A stretch of 64,000 bases of DNA from Candidatus Hydrogenedentota bacterium (lineage in GTDB: Bacteria; Hydrogenedentota; Hydrogenedentia; Hydrogenedentales; SLHB01). Location of the stretch: positions 1 through 64,000 of the forward strand of contig JABWCD010000011.1 in assembly GCA_013359265.1 (NCBI GenBank). Reading direction: 5' to 3'. Positions 45,632 through 55,282 of the stretch are shown one piece after another (position 1 is the stretch's first letter; the number at the start of each line of letters is the position of its first letter). Below the pieces are notes generated by a model that was not told where the DNA came from, did no database searches, and saw only the letters and a program-made list of their open reading frames with translations. Position numbers and translations under genes: made by a program.

Positions 45632-48600
45632 CTATGCCGGTCGCGTATTCCGCCGTTTGCGGATGATCGCAGCGCCCAATGCCGTCAACACCGTCGTCAA
45701 CGCCGCCGCGCCCCCCACGGGCAGGCTCACGCCATCCGTCGGGTCCGTTCGGAAGATGAATTCCTGTATGTTCTCGTGCCCGTCGTTATCGAAATCGTCG
45801 AATGGTAACACGTCGTCGAAGGTTTGAATCCAATCGTTCGTGGGGTCGCTGTCGTTTTGCGCAGCGTCGATAATCATTTGCTCGAAATTGTCGCCCATAC
45901 CGTCGCCATCGGTATCGTTCCAATCGAATGGATTATTCGGAAACGCGTCGAGCGACGCCGGTACACCGTCGCCATCGTCGTCACCGACGCCATTTCCGAC
46001 CAGTTGAATGGTAACGATCGGGTTATCGGGATCGGTAGTCGCAATCTCATACGTCGCGGACTTCGAGCCGTTTGCGGTCGGCGAGAACCGCCACTGGAAC
46101 TGCACGCTCGACCCGGGCGCGACGCCGTTGATCGGCAGCGCGGTGAGCAATTGGAACACGCTCGGATCGCCGGCAACGGCGGTAATTCCCGTGATATCGC
46201 GCGGGCCGCTCGTTGTCGCCTCGTTCGTGACCGTCATGTTGCTGGTCGTGGTCAGCGAGACTTCCGTGTCCGGAAACACAAGCGTCGGAGGCGCGGCCGT
46301 GATCCCCGACTTCGTGCTCCACGTGAGCACGGTCAGCGACTTGGACGGCAGCGTCATCGCATACGGATTGCCGAAGTCCGTAATCGCCGCGGTCGTGTAA
46401 TCGAGCAACTGTGCGTCTTCGTTGGTCGCGTTGATGTCGCCGGGCGCAAACTGGTACATCGTCGCGACGCTTTGCGGGGTCCTCGCGTGCTGCAACACGA
46501 TCGAATGCGACAACGTCAAATCGAGGTTGTATAGAACGACCGAATGGTCGAACCCGTCGTGATATGCAAACGAATTGACGACCGGGAACGTTTGCGCTTC
46601 CGGCAGTCCGTTAATGGCCCCGATCGTTCGTGTCGGAATCGCCCCGGAATGCGTCGTCTCGACCAGGTTCCCAAACATGGCCTTGTTCACCATCTCGACG
46701 CCAAGCCACGTCGGGCGTTTTCGGCGCGTGCCTTCGATGTCGCGCAGCATGCCCCATACGCGGACATAGTCGCCGTTTTCGTCGCGGAAACTGAATCCTG
46801 ATGCAGTGAACGCACACTGCAAATTCATTCCGAGGTCGCGCTGGAAACACATCATATATAGCGGCAGCGCCAGCGCGCCGGAAGCCCCCGCCGTGAAGGG
46901 ATCGCGGATGGAACTGGGAATGTTGCCGCCCGTCGTGTGGTAATTGATTTCGTAGATGCTCATCTCGGTGTCCGTGCCATACGCATCGACGATCTGTTTG
47001 CTCGTGTACGCCTTGCTCAACGGCGTCGCCAGGGCGCGTGCGAACAGCGGATAGTAAATCTCTTCCTGCGTGTTCCACGTCCCGAGGGCGCCGAAATACG
47101 GCGCCAGGGCGATCGAATCATGCGCCGTGCTTTCGTCCATGATCTCGCCTTGACGGGCCGGCGCTCCATTTTGGCCGCCGATGATCAGGTCGAACTTCGA
47201 GTCATCGAAGAAGGGACCGGACCGGAGAATCGTGAAGCGGTCGTGCGCGATTTGTCCCAGCCGTTTACCACCCAGAAGCGACGCGCCGAAGAACGGGTCT
47301 GAACCCGATGCGGCGCCCCACAACTCGTTCCCGTACTCCAGATGGATTTTGGAGAAGACCGTTGTCCATGGTTCGTTCTGGCCCAACGCCGCGCGCTCGA
47401 GCGCATACGGATGCCCCGAAGACACCGGCGCGCACAAATACGCGGAAAGGTTCTGCAATTCCTCCGGACTAAACGTCGGCGGAATTACGTACCAGGGCTC
47501 GGCGTCGACTTCCTGGCACAACTCGAGGAAATCGTGCAGCGAGTATCCCCAGTAAGTCGCCTTGCGCTCGTGGGGACGCCACCCCGTCACCTTGCGCGCG
47601 AACTGGTCGGCCAGTTCGTTATCGAGCGACGCGCCGAACTGGGTGCGCCAGTCGCGCAGCACGCCGGGCTTGAGTCCCTTCAGCAGGTTTACGAACCGAT
47701 CCGTGAACTCCGTCGGGTTCGCGTGGTCGGACTTGTAGAGCGCCATATCGTCAAGCCAGATTTCCGCATTCGGCGTCAGAATGTTGACGTTCAACACCAA
47801 AATCGGGTGATAGTCGGTCGCGAGATACGGCCCTAATTTGTCCGCCCCAGGCGCCACGCTGAAATCGTACGTGTATTTCTGCCATTGGTTCGACAGCGTG
47901 ACGACCCGGTTGATAAAGCTTCCCTCGCCCTCGCGGTTGAACCGGACGCGCATCTGATCGCCGTTGTTCTTGCCTTTGGCCCAAAACTCGATGCGCCAAT
48001 TGCCTTCGATAATCATCAGCTTGCCGGCCTCGAACTGACTATCGCGCCAGTAACTGTCGAAGTACGTGCTCGATACGGACATCCAGTCCGCGCCCGGCCA
48101 CGTCGCGTGCAGCGACTGCACACCCGGGCTCCCGGGGCGTTTCGTGGACGAATCCGCGTTCGACGCGGGCGTCTTCGTGCCGAAGCTATTCGAGAATTGT
48201 TGGCGCACAAAGACCACGCTCCACTGGTCGGGCACGGCGCCCGCGGAGTCGAAATTGTATAGATAGCGGCCAAATGCGTGGCCGAACGAGGTAACAGTGC
48301 CCCGCCGCCCCTTGGCCGAGCCGTACACGATTTCGTAATCCGCGCCGTCCCAAAACCCGATGGGCTGGCCAATGTTGAGCGAATCGTTGTTCCATGCCGT
48401 GTCCCAGAAATCCTGCAACACCTGGGTGCTATTCGCCGGGACCATGGTGTGAAAAACCATCCCGTACTCACCCGACTCGAAACCGGGGTTCGGAATGATG
48501 TTCTTCATGTACTGGGACGCCGCGTAGCTTTCGGGTCCACCCAGATTCACGCCGAGCCTGCGCACATTGGACATGACAGGCGTCTCCGACAGTTGAATGA

Positions 48601-48859
48601 TCGTGTCGGCTTTTGAATCGCCGCTTTGCGCGGCCGCAGACAGCGTCAGCAGTACGCTTAGAACTCCGATCGCCAGGCGACTCTGATTCCTTCCCCGATG
48701 GAAAAGCCGCGCGGCGACCACCATCGCGAAGCGGCTGCTGGCGTTACCCCCAGTACCCGCGTGCCCCCGCGTCGCTATCGCCCCCAACGGCGCCGCGGCA
48801 ACCGCGTTGAAGACTCCCTGACAAAACAGCTTCCCAACCCGTCCCCAAAAAAACGACAT
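45632..48859 (-). CDS. Large secreted glycoside hydrolase-like protein with C-terminal anchor
   Basis: 1075 residues. A signal-like segment (LAIGVLSVLLTLSAAAQ, residues about 60-76) precedes a beta-rich N-terminal part (RLGVNLGGPESYAASQYMKN). The central TIM barrel has HLEYGNELWG and later MSIYEINYHTTGG, which fit the acid/base and nucleophile positions of clan GH-A enzymes such as arabinofuranosidases. A beta-sandwich (VFPDTEVSLTTTSNMTV on), Asp-rich thrombospondin-3-type repeats (DDDGDGVPASLDAFPNNP) and a C-terminal hydrophobic helix with RKRR (VGGAAALTTVLTALGAAII) follow, the pattern of a CTERM sorting tail. The ATG at 48859 was chosen with an AAGGAG site upstream. Confidence 0.8.
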   Translation of the reverse strand: MSFFWGRVGKLFCQGVFNAVAAAPLGAIATRGHAGTGGNASSRFAMVVAARLFHRGRNQSRLAIGVLSVLLTLSAAAQSGDSKADTIIQLSETPVMSNVRRLGVNLGGPESYAASQYMKNIIPNPGFESGEYGMVFHTMVPANSTQVLQDFWDTAWNNDSLNIGQPIGFWDGADYEIVYGSAKGRRGTVTSFGHAFGRYLYNFDSAGAVPDQWSVVFVRQQFSNSFGTKTPASNADSSTKRPGSPGVQSLHATWPGADWMSVSSTYFDSYWRDSQFEAGKLMIIEGNWRIEFWAKGKNNGDQMRVRFNREGEGSFINRVVTLSNQWQKYTYDFSVAPGADKLGPYLATDYHPILVLNVNILTPNAEIWLDDMALYKSDHANPTEFTDRFVNLLKGLKPGVLRDWRTQFGASLDNELADQFARKVTGWRPHERKATYWGYSLHDFLELCQEVDAEPWYVIPPTFSPEELQNLSAYLCAPVSSGHPYALERAALGQNEPWTTVFSKIHLEYGNELWGAASGSDPFFGASLLGGKRLGQIAHDRFTILRSGPFFDDSKFDLIIGGQNGAPARQGEIMDESTAHDSIALAPYFGALGTWNTQEEIYYPLFARALATPLSKAYTSKQIVDAYGTDTEMSIYEINYHTTGGNIPSSIRDPFTAGASGALALPLYMMCFQRDLGMNLQCAFTASGFSFRDENGDYVRVWGMLRDIEGTRRKRPTWLGVEMVNKAMFGNLVETTHSGAIPTRTIGAINGLPEAQTFPVVNSFAYHDGFDHSVVLYNLDLTLSHSIVLQHARTPQSVATMYQFAPGDINATNEDAQLLDYTTAAITDFGNPYAMTLPSKSLTVLTWSTKSGITAAPPTLVFPDTEVSLTTTSNMTVTNEATTSGPRDITGITAVAGDPSVFQLLTALPINGVAPGSSVQFQWRFSPTANGSKSATYEIATTDPDNPIVTIQLVGNGVGDDDGDGVPASLDAFPNNPFDWNDTDGDGMGDNFEQMIIDAAQNDSDPTNDWIQTFDDVLPFDDFDNDGHENIQEFIFRTDPTDGVSLPVGGAAALTTVLTALGAAIIRKRRNTRPA

Positions 48860-49291
48860 GATGCTACCTGGCTCCTTGAGACGGCGGGCTGCGCGGGGGG
48901 AAGCTTGCCGGTACCGAACAACACGAGCACACCGCGTCCGTACTGCGTGGTTTGCGCGCCAGCTATACGCGCCGGGAAATACCCCCGAAGTCCCCTCGGG
49001 GACTTCCCACGACCACCCAAACACCTACACCGATCTGTCGGCCATCCCAAGCCGCCGACGAAAGATCAATCGGCGATATTATGCCACAAGCATACCCGAT
49101 TACGCCAGTGAAATTTAGGAGGTCAACCTATCGTAACTTCCTCATTCGCAGCGAGTTTCGCCGAAATCGCAGGTTTCGCCAATTGACAAGTCTGAACGCC
49201 GAAACTCGGACCAGGGGCACTTGCTTGGATAGGCCATAGGCACATCGCGACTTAGCGCGCAGCCATCTCGCATGGCACTCCCGGCAGGCCT
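48860..49291. other. Intergenic region with a perfect hairpin
   Basis: No convincing gene. It holds a perfect inverted repeat at 48987-49006 (arms GAAGTCCCC and GGGGACTTC around TC) that lies in the presumed leader of the large secreted protein gene. It is not followed by a T-run. The rest has no visible function. Confidence 0.5.
48987..49006. repeat. Perfect inverted repeat in leader region
   Basis: Nine-base arms with a two-base loop (or a shorter stem with a four-base loop). It is 128 bases upstream of the secreted glycosidase start and may affect its expression, but nothing more can be said. Confidence 0.5.
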
Positions 49292-50311
49292 TCAGCCGAT
49301 CGTGAGCACGACCCGGAAACGGGCCTTTCCGCTCATCATGCGCTCGTACGCCTCGTTCACCTTCTCCAAAGGATACGTCTCGTTCATCGAGTGGACACCG
49401 GTGAGGGCGCTGAACTCGAGCGTGTCTTGTGCATCAATCGATGTGCCCGAGTACCAGCCCTGAACGGACCGTTTGCCCATGATCAACGCAAGCGCCGAAA
49501 CGGGAAGGGGCTCGGGTGGCGCGCCGACGACCATCATCGAACCGTGCGGCGCAAGCCCGCCGATCATGGCGGACATCGCATCCGCGTTGGTCACAGTGGC
49601 CAACACGATGCGAGCGCCGCCCAGTTTCTGCAGCGCTTCCGCAGGGTCACCGGCCTGGCTGTCTATGTAATGGTGCGCGCCCAACTTCAGCGCAAGCGGT
49701 TCCTTATCCGCGCCGCGCGCAACCGCCACCGTGCGGAACCCCATCTTCGCCGCGTACTGCACGCCAAGGTGCCCCAGCCCACCGATGCCAAGTACCGCCA
49801 CCGTGTCGCCCGGCCGTGCCCCGGAGTTGCGCAATGCATTGAACGTCGTCAGGCCCGCGCACATCAGCGGCGCCGCTTCCACGGGCGACAGCGCGTCGGG
49901 CACCAATGCGACACCATTGGCGTACGCGATCAAGTATTCGCCGTAACCGCCGTCAAACGAAATCCCGGTCACCTTGGGTACCGCCGCGCACGTGAAGAAA
50001 TCGCCACGGCGGCACCAGTCGCACACGCCGCAGTGCCATCCATGCCACCCCACGCCGACACGCTGGCCAACGGTCCACCGCTCCACGCCCGCTCCAACAG
50101 CATCGATAACACCCACCACCTCGTGCCCCGGAACGCGCGGATACTGGATTCCTGGCCAGTGGCCTTCCTTTGCCATCGCATCGCTGTGGCAAATGCCGCA
50201 AGCTTGGACCTTGACCCGGACCTGCCCCGGGCCCGGCGCCGGAATCTCCCGCTCGACTATCTCGAATGGTCCGCCCGGACGTGTGATTTGGGCTACGCGC
50301 ATAGCTGGCAT
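49292..50311 (-). CDS. Zinc-dependent alcohol dehydrogenase (medium-chain)
   Basis: 339 residues. The catalytic zinc site starts ACGICHSDAMAKEG with GHEVVGVIDAVG, and the structural zinc cysteines are in HCGVCDWCRRGDFFTC. The NAD(P)-binding Rossmann motif is LGIGGLGHLGVQYA. The ATG at 50311 is preceded by AAGGAG at good spacing. The enzyme oxidises an alcohol or reduces an aldehyde with NAD(P); the substrate is unknown. Confidence 0.93.
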   Translation of the reverse strand: MPAMRVAQITRPGGPFEIVEREIPAPGPGQVRVKVQACGICHSDAMAKEGHWPGIQYPRVPGHEVVGVIDAVGAGVERWTVGQRVGVGWHGWHCGVCDWCRRGDFFTCAAVPKVTGISFDGGYGEYLIAYANGVALVPDALSPVEAAPLMCAGLTTFNALRNSGARPGDTVAVLGIGGLGHLGVQYAAKMGFRTVAVARGADKEPLALKLGAHHYIDSQAGDPAEALQKLGGARIVLATVTNADAMSAMIGGLAPHGSMMVVGAPPEPLPVSALALIMGKRSVQGWYSGTSIDAQDTLEFSALTGVHSMNETYPLEKVNEAYERMMSGKARFRVVLTIG

Positions 50312-50497
50312 GGAAAGACTCCTTAATGGATTGGGGTTAGATTCGGAAACATTGCCGCACGTCGAAACATTTCGTAGAGGAAAAATGTTTGCTCCCGCCT
50401 GATGGAACGCACCAAAATGCGGCCGGGTTTGCGCATCCGGTACCTTTGGGCTAGACTTCAACATGGAGTTTGACTTCGCAGGAACAAAGGTTCGCCC

Positions 50498-50725
50498 ATG
50501 ACTACCATCACTTTGGAACAGGCCCAAAAAAGTCTCTCGGAACTCATTGACGAAGTGGCGCTGGGGGAACACGTAGTCATCACGCGGGATGATGTACCCG
50601 TAGCTGAATTAGTCCCGATTTCCCGGCCAAAGCCACGACCCGTCTTTGGCAGCGCCAAGGGATTGATCAAAACGTTCGACAATTTTGAAGACCCCCTGGA
50701 CGATTTTCGGGAATATACAGATTGA
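50498..50725 (+). CDS. Phd/YefM-family antitoxin
   Basis: 75 residues: MTTITLEQAQKSLSELIDEV then GEHVVITRDDVPVAELVPIS, the Phd pattern. It precedes and overlaps a PIN-domain toxin gene, whose TTG start lies at its stop. Expected role: binds and inhibits the toxin and represses the operon. Confidence 0.88.
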   Translation: MTTITLEQAQKSLSELIDEVALGEHVVITRDDVPVAELVPISRPKPRPVFGSAKGLIKTFDNFEDPLDDFREYTD

Positions 50726-51108
50726 ATTTGCTGCTCGACACGCACGCGGCGGTCTGGTTTCTTGAGGGCAACGACAAGCTTAGACCGACCGCGCGACAAT
50801 TCATTGGCGATCCGAACAACAATTCGTTTGTGAGTATCGTAAGTCTATGGGAAGTTGGAATTAAGCTGAGTGCGTCCAAGCTGGAATTGAAGAGTCCATT
50901 CGAGGAAGTTTTCCCTGGGGAGCTTGACCGGAACGGAATTGCGCTACTTCGACTCGAAATCGCGCATATAGCGCGCGCAACATCGTTGCCGTTCTATCAT
51001 CGCGATCCATTCGATCGGATGCTGGTTGCGCAATGCCTTGTCGAGGGCTTGTCAATCGTCAGCGCCGACGCCGCGCTTGACGCGTACGGCGTTTCCCGGT
51101 TTTGGTAA
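50722..51108 (+). CDS. PIN-domain toxin (VapC-like)
   Basis: 128 residues with the PIN acidic residues: MNLLLDTHAAVWFLEG (first Asp), SLWEVGIKLSASKLEL (Glu), PFDRMLVAQCLVEGLSIVSADAALDAYG (two later Asp). This is the Phd-paired branch of PIN toxins. The start is TTG overlapping the antitoxin stop. Confidence 0.88.
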   Translation: MNLLLDTHAAVWFLEGNDKLRPTARQFIGDPNNNSFVSIVSLWEVGIKLSASKLELKSPFEEVFPGELDRNGIALLRLEIAHIARATSLPFYHRDPFDRMLVAQCLVEGLSIVSADAALDAYGVSRFW

Positions 51109-51145
51109 CGTTTCCTGTTTTCGAAAAAACGGAGGTGGGCTTCAA

Positions 51146-52483
51146 ATGCGCACAATCAACCGGCGGGAATTCATCGGCAAAACCACGAAGACGGCGCTGG
51201 CGACCGCCGCGGCATCGACGTTTTCCATTAACGTACTCGGCGCGAACGAGCGCGTCGTGTTATGCGTCGCGGGGATTCATGGGCGGGGCAGTTGGCTCGC
51301 GGCAGAGTTCGCGAAACGCAAAGACGTCCACGTCAAGTACCTCGCCGATCCGGACAGCCGACTCTTCCCCGGCATGATGAAATCGATCGAGGACGTGGGC
51401 GGCGGCACTCCAACCTGCGTGCAGGACTTCCGCAAGGCGCTCGATGACCCGGAAGTCCACGGCCTCGTCAGCGCTACGCCGAACCACTGGCACGCGTTGA
51501 GCACCGTGTGGGCCTGCCAGGCGGGCAAGGACGTATACGTCGAGAAACCCACGTGTCACAACATTTGGGAAGGCCGCAAGATGATCGAGGCGGCGCGCAA
51601 GTACAACCGCGTCGTCATGTGCGGCATGCAGAACCGAAGCGCGGAGTATTGCTTCCAGGCCGCAGACTACATCAAGTCCGGCAAACTCGGCGAAGTGCAT
51701 TTCGTGCGCGTGCTGAACAGCAAACCGCGCGGCACCGTCGGCCACCGCGAAGACACGAACCCGCCCGAGGGCGTCGATTACGATTTGTGGCTCGGCCCCG
51801 CGCCAAACCGTCCATTCAACGAAAACCGATTCCACTACGCGTGGAACTGGTTCTGGGATTTTGGCGCGGGCGACATCACGAACGACGGCTGCCACCAGGT
51901 CGATATCGCGCGGTGGATTTGCGGGCTGACCTGTCCGAAATCGGTCTATTCAAGCGGCGGAATCCAGTACTTCAAAGATGACCAGGAAACGCCGGACACG
52001 CATTCCGTCATCTGGGACTTCGACGGCGTGACGATGGTCTACGAGCAGACGCTATGGACGCCGTATATGCGCAAGATGCCCGTCGAGCAGCGTGTCCTCG
52101 ATATCATTCCCGAATGGGCGTGGAGCGGAACCCGCTTCGAGGTTTATGGCAGCAAAGAGTTCATGTTCTTCGAGCGGCACGGCGGCGGCTGGCAGACTTT
52201 CGATTCGGATGGCAAACCGAATGTCACGACGCAAGGCGGATTCGCGAACCCCGAGCACATGGGCAACTTCATCGATTGCATCCGCTCGCGCAACATGCCG
52301 AACGGCGATATCGCCGAATGCCACCTCTCGACAAGCCTGTGCCACTACGCCAACGCGTCGTACCGCGTCGGCCGCAAACTCATGATCGACGCCGCGACCG
52401 AGACCTTCGTCAACGACGACGAAGCCAACGCACTCCTCAAACGCGAAGGCCGCGAACCATACCGGATTCCCGAGGTCGTGTGA
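51146..52483 (+). CDS. Tat-exported Gfo/Idh/MocA oxidoreductase
   Basis: 445 residues. The twin-arginine signal is TINRREFIGKTTKTALATAA. The Rossmann fold begins VVLCVAGIHGRGSWLA and the EKP-type catalytic motif is in VYVEKPTCHNIWEG. A GGAGG-type site precedes the ATG by about a dozen bases. It belongs to the same exported family as the protein at 15306. A 31-base inverted repeat follows the gene. Confidence 0.9.
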   Translation: MRTINRREFIGKTTKTALATAAASTFSINVLGANERVVLCVAGIHGRGSWLAAEFAKRKDVHVKYLADPDSRLFPGMMKSIEDVGGGTPTCVQDFRKALDDPEVHGLVSATPNHWHALSTVWACQAGKDVYVEKPTCHNIWEGRKMIEAARKYNRVVMCGMQNRSAEYCFQAADYIKSGKLGEVHFVRVLNSKPRGTVGHREDTNPPEGVDYDLWLGPAPNRPFNENRFHYAWNWFWDFGAGDITNDGCHQVDIARWICGLTCPKSVYSSGGIQYFKDDQETPDTHSVIWDFDGVTMVYEQTLWTPYMRKMPVEQRVLDIIPEWAWSGTRFEVYGSKEFMFFERHGGGWQTFDSDGKPNVTTQGGFANPEHMGNFIDCIRSRNMPNGDIAECHLSTSLCHYANASYRVGRKLMIDAATETFVNDDEANALLKREGREPYRIPEVV

Positions 52484-52492
52484 ACAAAGCCA

Positions 52493-52596
52493 CATCCCCC
52501 TGAATCCCCCTTCAAAAGGGGGACCTCAAGAATTGCAGGAGGATGTCTTTGACGTTGGTCTTAAGTCCCCCTTTTGAAGGGGGATTCAGGGGGATG
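52493..52596. repeat. Perfect 31-base inverted repeat
   Basis: Arm 52493-52523 is the exact reverse complement of 52566-52596, separated by a 42-base spacer. Each arm also contains an internal CCCCCTTCAAAAGGGGG-type palindrome. It lies between the Tat oxidoreductase and esterase genes. No T-run follows, so a simple terminator is unlikely; a non-autonomous element of MITE type or a strong mRNA-processing hairpin are options. Confidence 0.85.
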
Positions 52597-52676
52597 TTCT
52601 TCCCTTCACCCGGAACAAAATTCGGGGCGCCGTGTTCGACCTATCTGCAAACACCTCCGGCAGAGGAGTTGGCAAG

Positions 52677-53600
52677 ATGCGAACCCGTATTCACGTCCTG
52701 TTGTTCACCTTGGCTTCCTCTTTACCTGTCATTGCAGCCCACTCCATTGACCCGGCAGCGCGTGAATCGAGTTCGCCGGGGTCGATTGTTCACGGCGGCG
52801 TCGAACGCACCTACCGTATATACACGCCCTCCGGCAACGGCCCATTTCCCGTTGTCTTCGTGTTGCACGGACTTCGCGGCGACGGCAAGGGCATGGAACG
52901 CTACACGCAGTTCACAAAGCTCGCCGCGAAGGAAAACTTCATCGTCGTATATCCCGACGGCCTTGACCGCAAATGGAACGACCGCTCCTACAAAGCCGGT
53001 TCCACCGACGACGTCGGCTTCATCTCCGCGCTGTTGGACTACATCGCGTCCACGCACACCATCGATCCCGCGCGCGTCTACGTCACCGGCGCATCGAACG
53101 GCGGCATGATGGCAAACCGGCTCGCGTGCGACATCGGCAACCGTTTCGCCGCGATTGCGCCCGTCATCGCAGGCATCCCCTACCTCGTCCAGCGCCAGAG
53201 TAGAAGCGCATCCGCAATGTCCATCTTGCTCATCAACGGCACGGACGATCCCCTCGTTCCCTTCGGCGGATCATCCACCGGCCGTTCCCGCGTCAGCATC
53301 GTCACCGCGCTGCAAACCGTAGACTTCTGGGTCGCGAAAAACGGCTGCGCCACAACACCCACCGTCACGCTGCTTCCCGACACCGACCCAAGCGACGGCA
53401 CGCGCATCGAGCGCAGCATCTACACCCCGGGCGCGCCCGGCGCAGAAGTCGTCTTCTACGCCGTCCAGGGCGGCGGCCACACCTGGCCCGGCGCCCCGAT
53501 CCAATACCTGCCCGCTGGCCTCATCGGGAAAACGTCGCAAGACATCGACGCGACAGAAGTCATCTGGCAATTCTTCAAAAAGCACGCCCTGCCGCAATAA
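52677..53600 (+). CDS. Secreted alpha/beta-hydrolase esterase (PHB depolymerase/LpqC-like)
   Basis: 307 residues with a signal peptide (HVLLFTLASSLPVIAAHS). The nucleophile elbow is GASNGG, preceded by VVFVLHGLRGDGKGME, the oxyanion region. The final GGGHTWPGAP carries the catalytic His, and INGTDDPLVPFGG the Asp region. The family includes poly-3-hydroxybutyrate depolymerases and feruloyl or acetylxylan esterases. The ATG at 52677 follows a GAGGAG site. With the large glycosidase it suggests secreted breakdown of plant polymers. Confidence 0.87.
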   Translation: MRTRIHVLLFTLASSLPVIAAHSIDPAARESSSPGSIVHGGVERTYRIYTPSGNGPFPVVFVLHGLRGDGKGMERYTQFTKLAAKENFIVVYPDGLDRKWNDRSYKAGSTDDVGFISALLDYIASTHTIDPARVYVTGASNGGMMANRLACDIGNRFAAIAPVIAGIPYLVQRQSRSASAMSILLINGTDDPLVPFGGSSTGRSRVSIVTALQTVDFWVAKNGCATTPTVTLLPDTDPSDGTRIERSIYTPGAPGAEVVFYAVQGGGHTWPGAPIQYLPAGLIGKTSQDIDATEVIWQFFKKHALPQ

Positions 53601-54099
53601 CGCGACCTCCTGCCCCACGAGGCCAGACCTATCCCCTCGTTGCGAAATTTCCATTTCCCAATGCCCTCTTCGTTCCCTCGTTGCGAAATTTCCATTTCGC
53701 AATGCCCTCTTGCAAAGCTCTGCTTTGACCTCTCTCGATCTACTCAACGCACGTAACACCTGATCCTGCTTCACCCCCTACAAAGCGCTGACGCTCGGCG
53801 GCAACGCGAAGAATTCGCATTGCTAATCGAAATTTGTCAATTAAACAGAGATCGTATCGCAGCACGAAGAAGTACACGGCAGGCCGATATCGGCAAAAGT
53901 ATAACCCTCGTCTCCCAACCGGCCCTTCGACTCCGGAGTGCAACACACTGGGCTAGGAAATAGAAGACGTGGCCGGCTCGACCGCCGCCGATGGAAGGAA
54001 ACGGCAATGCCCGTTCGATTTTTCCTTCGCGCGGGTATCTGCTAAAATCTGTCTCCTTGGTGGTGATAGCCAACCAGCGGTTCACGTAGGAGCGATTTC
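53601..54099. other. Intergenic region with a tandem repeat
   Basis: No convincing gene. A 37-base unit occurs at 53634-53670 and 53675-53711 with one mismatch, giving a period of 41 bases. The core is CCCTCGTTGCGAAATTTC. It lies downstream of the esterase gene. The rest (to 54099) shows nothing else I can name. Confidence 0.6.
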
Positions 54100-55026
54100 G
54101 TGCGCCATCCGCTGACGCCGGGTCCGCCCCGGGTCCAAATACAAACGCAGGCCGGATGCAACGGCCGTTGTGTGTTTTGTCCGAACGAGCAGGTATTGAA
54201 ATCTGACCTCGAGCACGGCCGCATGCCGCTCGAGATGTTCCAGAAGATTGTGGACGACCTGGCGAAGACCCCCCCGCGCCGCGTCGGCATGTACATGCAG
54301 AACGAGCCGCTGCTCGACAAGCGCCTGCCGGAATTGACGAAGTACGTGACCGAGCGCATCCCCGGCGCCAAGACCCAGGTCATCACGAACGGCACGTACC
54401 TGTCCGAGAAGGTCGGCGAGGCATTGCTCGATGCGGGTCTCAAGCAACTCAAATGCAGTCTGCAGTCGCTCGACCCGGAAACGAACCGGGAGATCATGGG
54501 CTATGACAGCCGCAAGGTGATCGAGAACTGCATTACGTTTCAAAAGCTCATCAAAAAGAAAAAGTCAAAAATCGACTTCCGCGTGTCGATGGTCGTCACC
54601 AACAAGAACGTCGACGAAATTCCCAAGACCCGGAAGTTCTGGGCGAAGCACGGCGTGCGGCTCGTCACGTCCGCGCTTGAGAACCGCGGCGGTAACATCG
54701 CCGACGCCGAACAACTCAACGTCGGCGAGATGCGCTCGATGGGCAACTGCATCCGCCCCTCCCGCGACATGATGATCCTGTTCAACGGCGACGTGCCGTT
54801 GTGCTGCGTCGATTGGCACCGCACCTACATCCTCGGCAATGTATACACGCAGAGCGTGCAGGACGTGTGGCGCGCCGCGCCCGTGACGCAGGTGCGCGAC
54901 GCTCTCGCGGAAGAAGACACCTCGAAGATGCCGGACATCTGCCGCAACTGTTCCGAAAGCGCCTGCCCCAACGCCCACCGCCGCGGCCTCCGGGGCATTC
55001 TCAGCCGCTTCGCCGCCGTCTTCTAG
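54100..55026 (+). CDS. Radical SAM protein with SPASM domain
   Basis: 308 residues. The radical SAM motif is CNGRCVFC at residues 20-27. The C-terminal SPASM region has CIRPSRDMMILFNGDVPLCC, then CRNCSESAC, enough Cys for auxiliary iron-sulfur clusters. Such enzymes modify peptides, or act in sugar and cofactor maturation; no peptide substrate gene is visible nearby. GTG at 54100 is used, with TAGGAGC upstream. The N-terminal RVQIQTQAG flows directly into the motif, so it has no extra domain. Confidence 0.88.
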   Translation: MRHPLTPGPPRVQIQTQAGCNGRCVFCPNEQVLKSDLEHGRMPLEMFQKIVDDLAKTPPRRVGMYMQNEPLLDKRLPELTKYVTERIPGAKTQVITNGTYLSEKVGEALLDAGLKQLKCSLQSLDPETNREIMGYDSRKVIENCITFQKLIKKKKSKIDFRVSMVVTNKNVDEIPKTRKFWAKHGVRLVTSALENRGGNIADAEQLNVGEMRSMGNCIRPSRDMMILFNGDVPLCCVDWHRTYILGNVYTQSVQDVWRAAPVTQVRDALAEEDTSKMPDICRNCSESACPNAHRRGLRGILSRFAAVF

Positions 55027-55078
55027 TGTCTTGAACCCCAAATTCGTTCGAAAAGTCGAACGCCCGTAGAGGTTGTGC

Positions 55079-55125
55079 AGGAGTTCGAATGCTCGATTAC
55101 GATTACGATTACGAGCACGCGCACG
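55079..55125. repeat. Dispersed intergenic repeat, copy D (partial)
   Basis: AGGAGTTCGAATGCTCGATTA lies in the pattern of copies A and C (GGGAATTCGAGTGCTCGATT) with few changes, then CGATTACGATTACGAGCAC repeats. Only part of the element is recognisable. Confidence 0.5.
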
Positions 55126-55193
55126 ACAAATGGTGCGGATTTCAAACTCACGACACTAGGCGGCCCCATCATATGAGCTGGCCAATCGTGTTT

Positions 55194-55282
55194 CGCATTA
55201 CCCCAACGGGGTTCCACCCCGCAGCGTATCGACCCTGCCCGCTTGATCTGCGCACGCTCCGCATTACCCCAACGGGGTTCCA
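55194..55282. repeat. Two-copy short repeat
   Basis: The 23-base sequence at 55194-55216 recurs exactly at 55260-55282. The core CCCCAACGGGG is itself palindromic. It is directly upstream of the DUF488 operon. Confidence 0.65.

Noticed and set aside
49073-49239. Short open frame before the alcohol dehydrogenase region
   Set aside because: It is short, Arg-rich and has no domain or ribosome-binding site.
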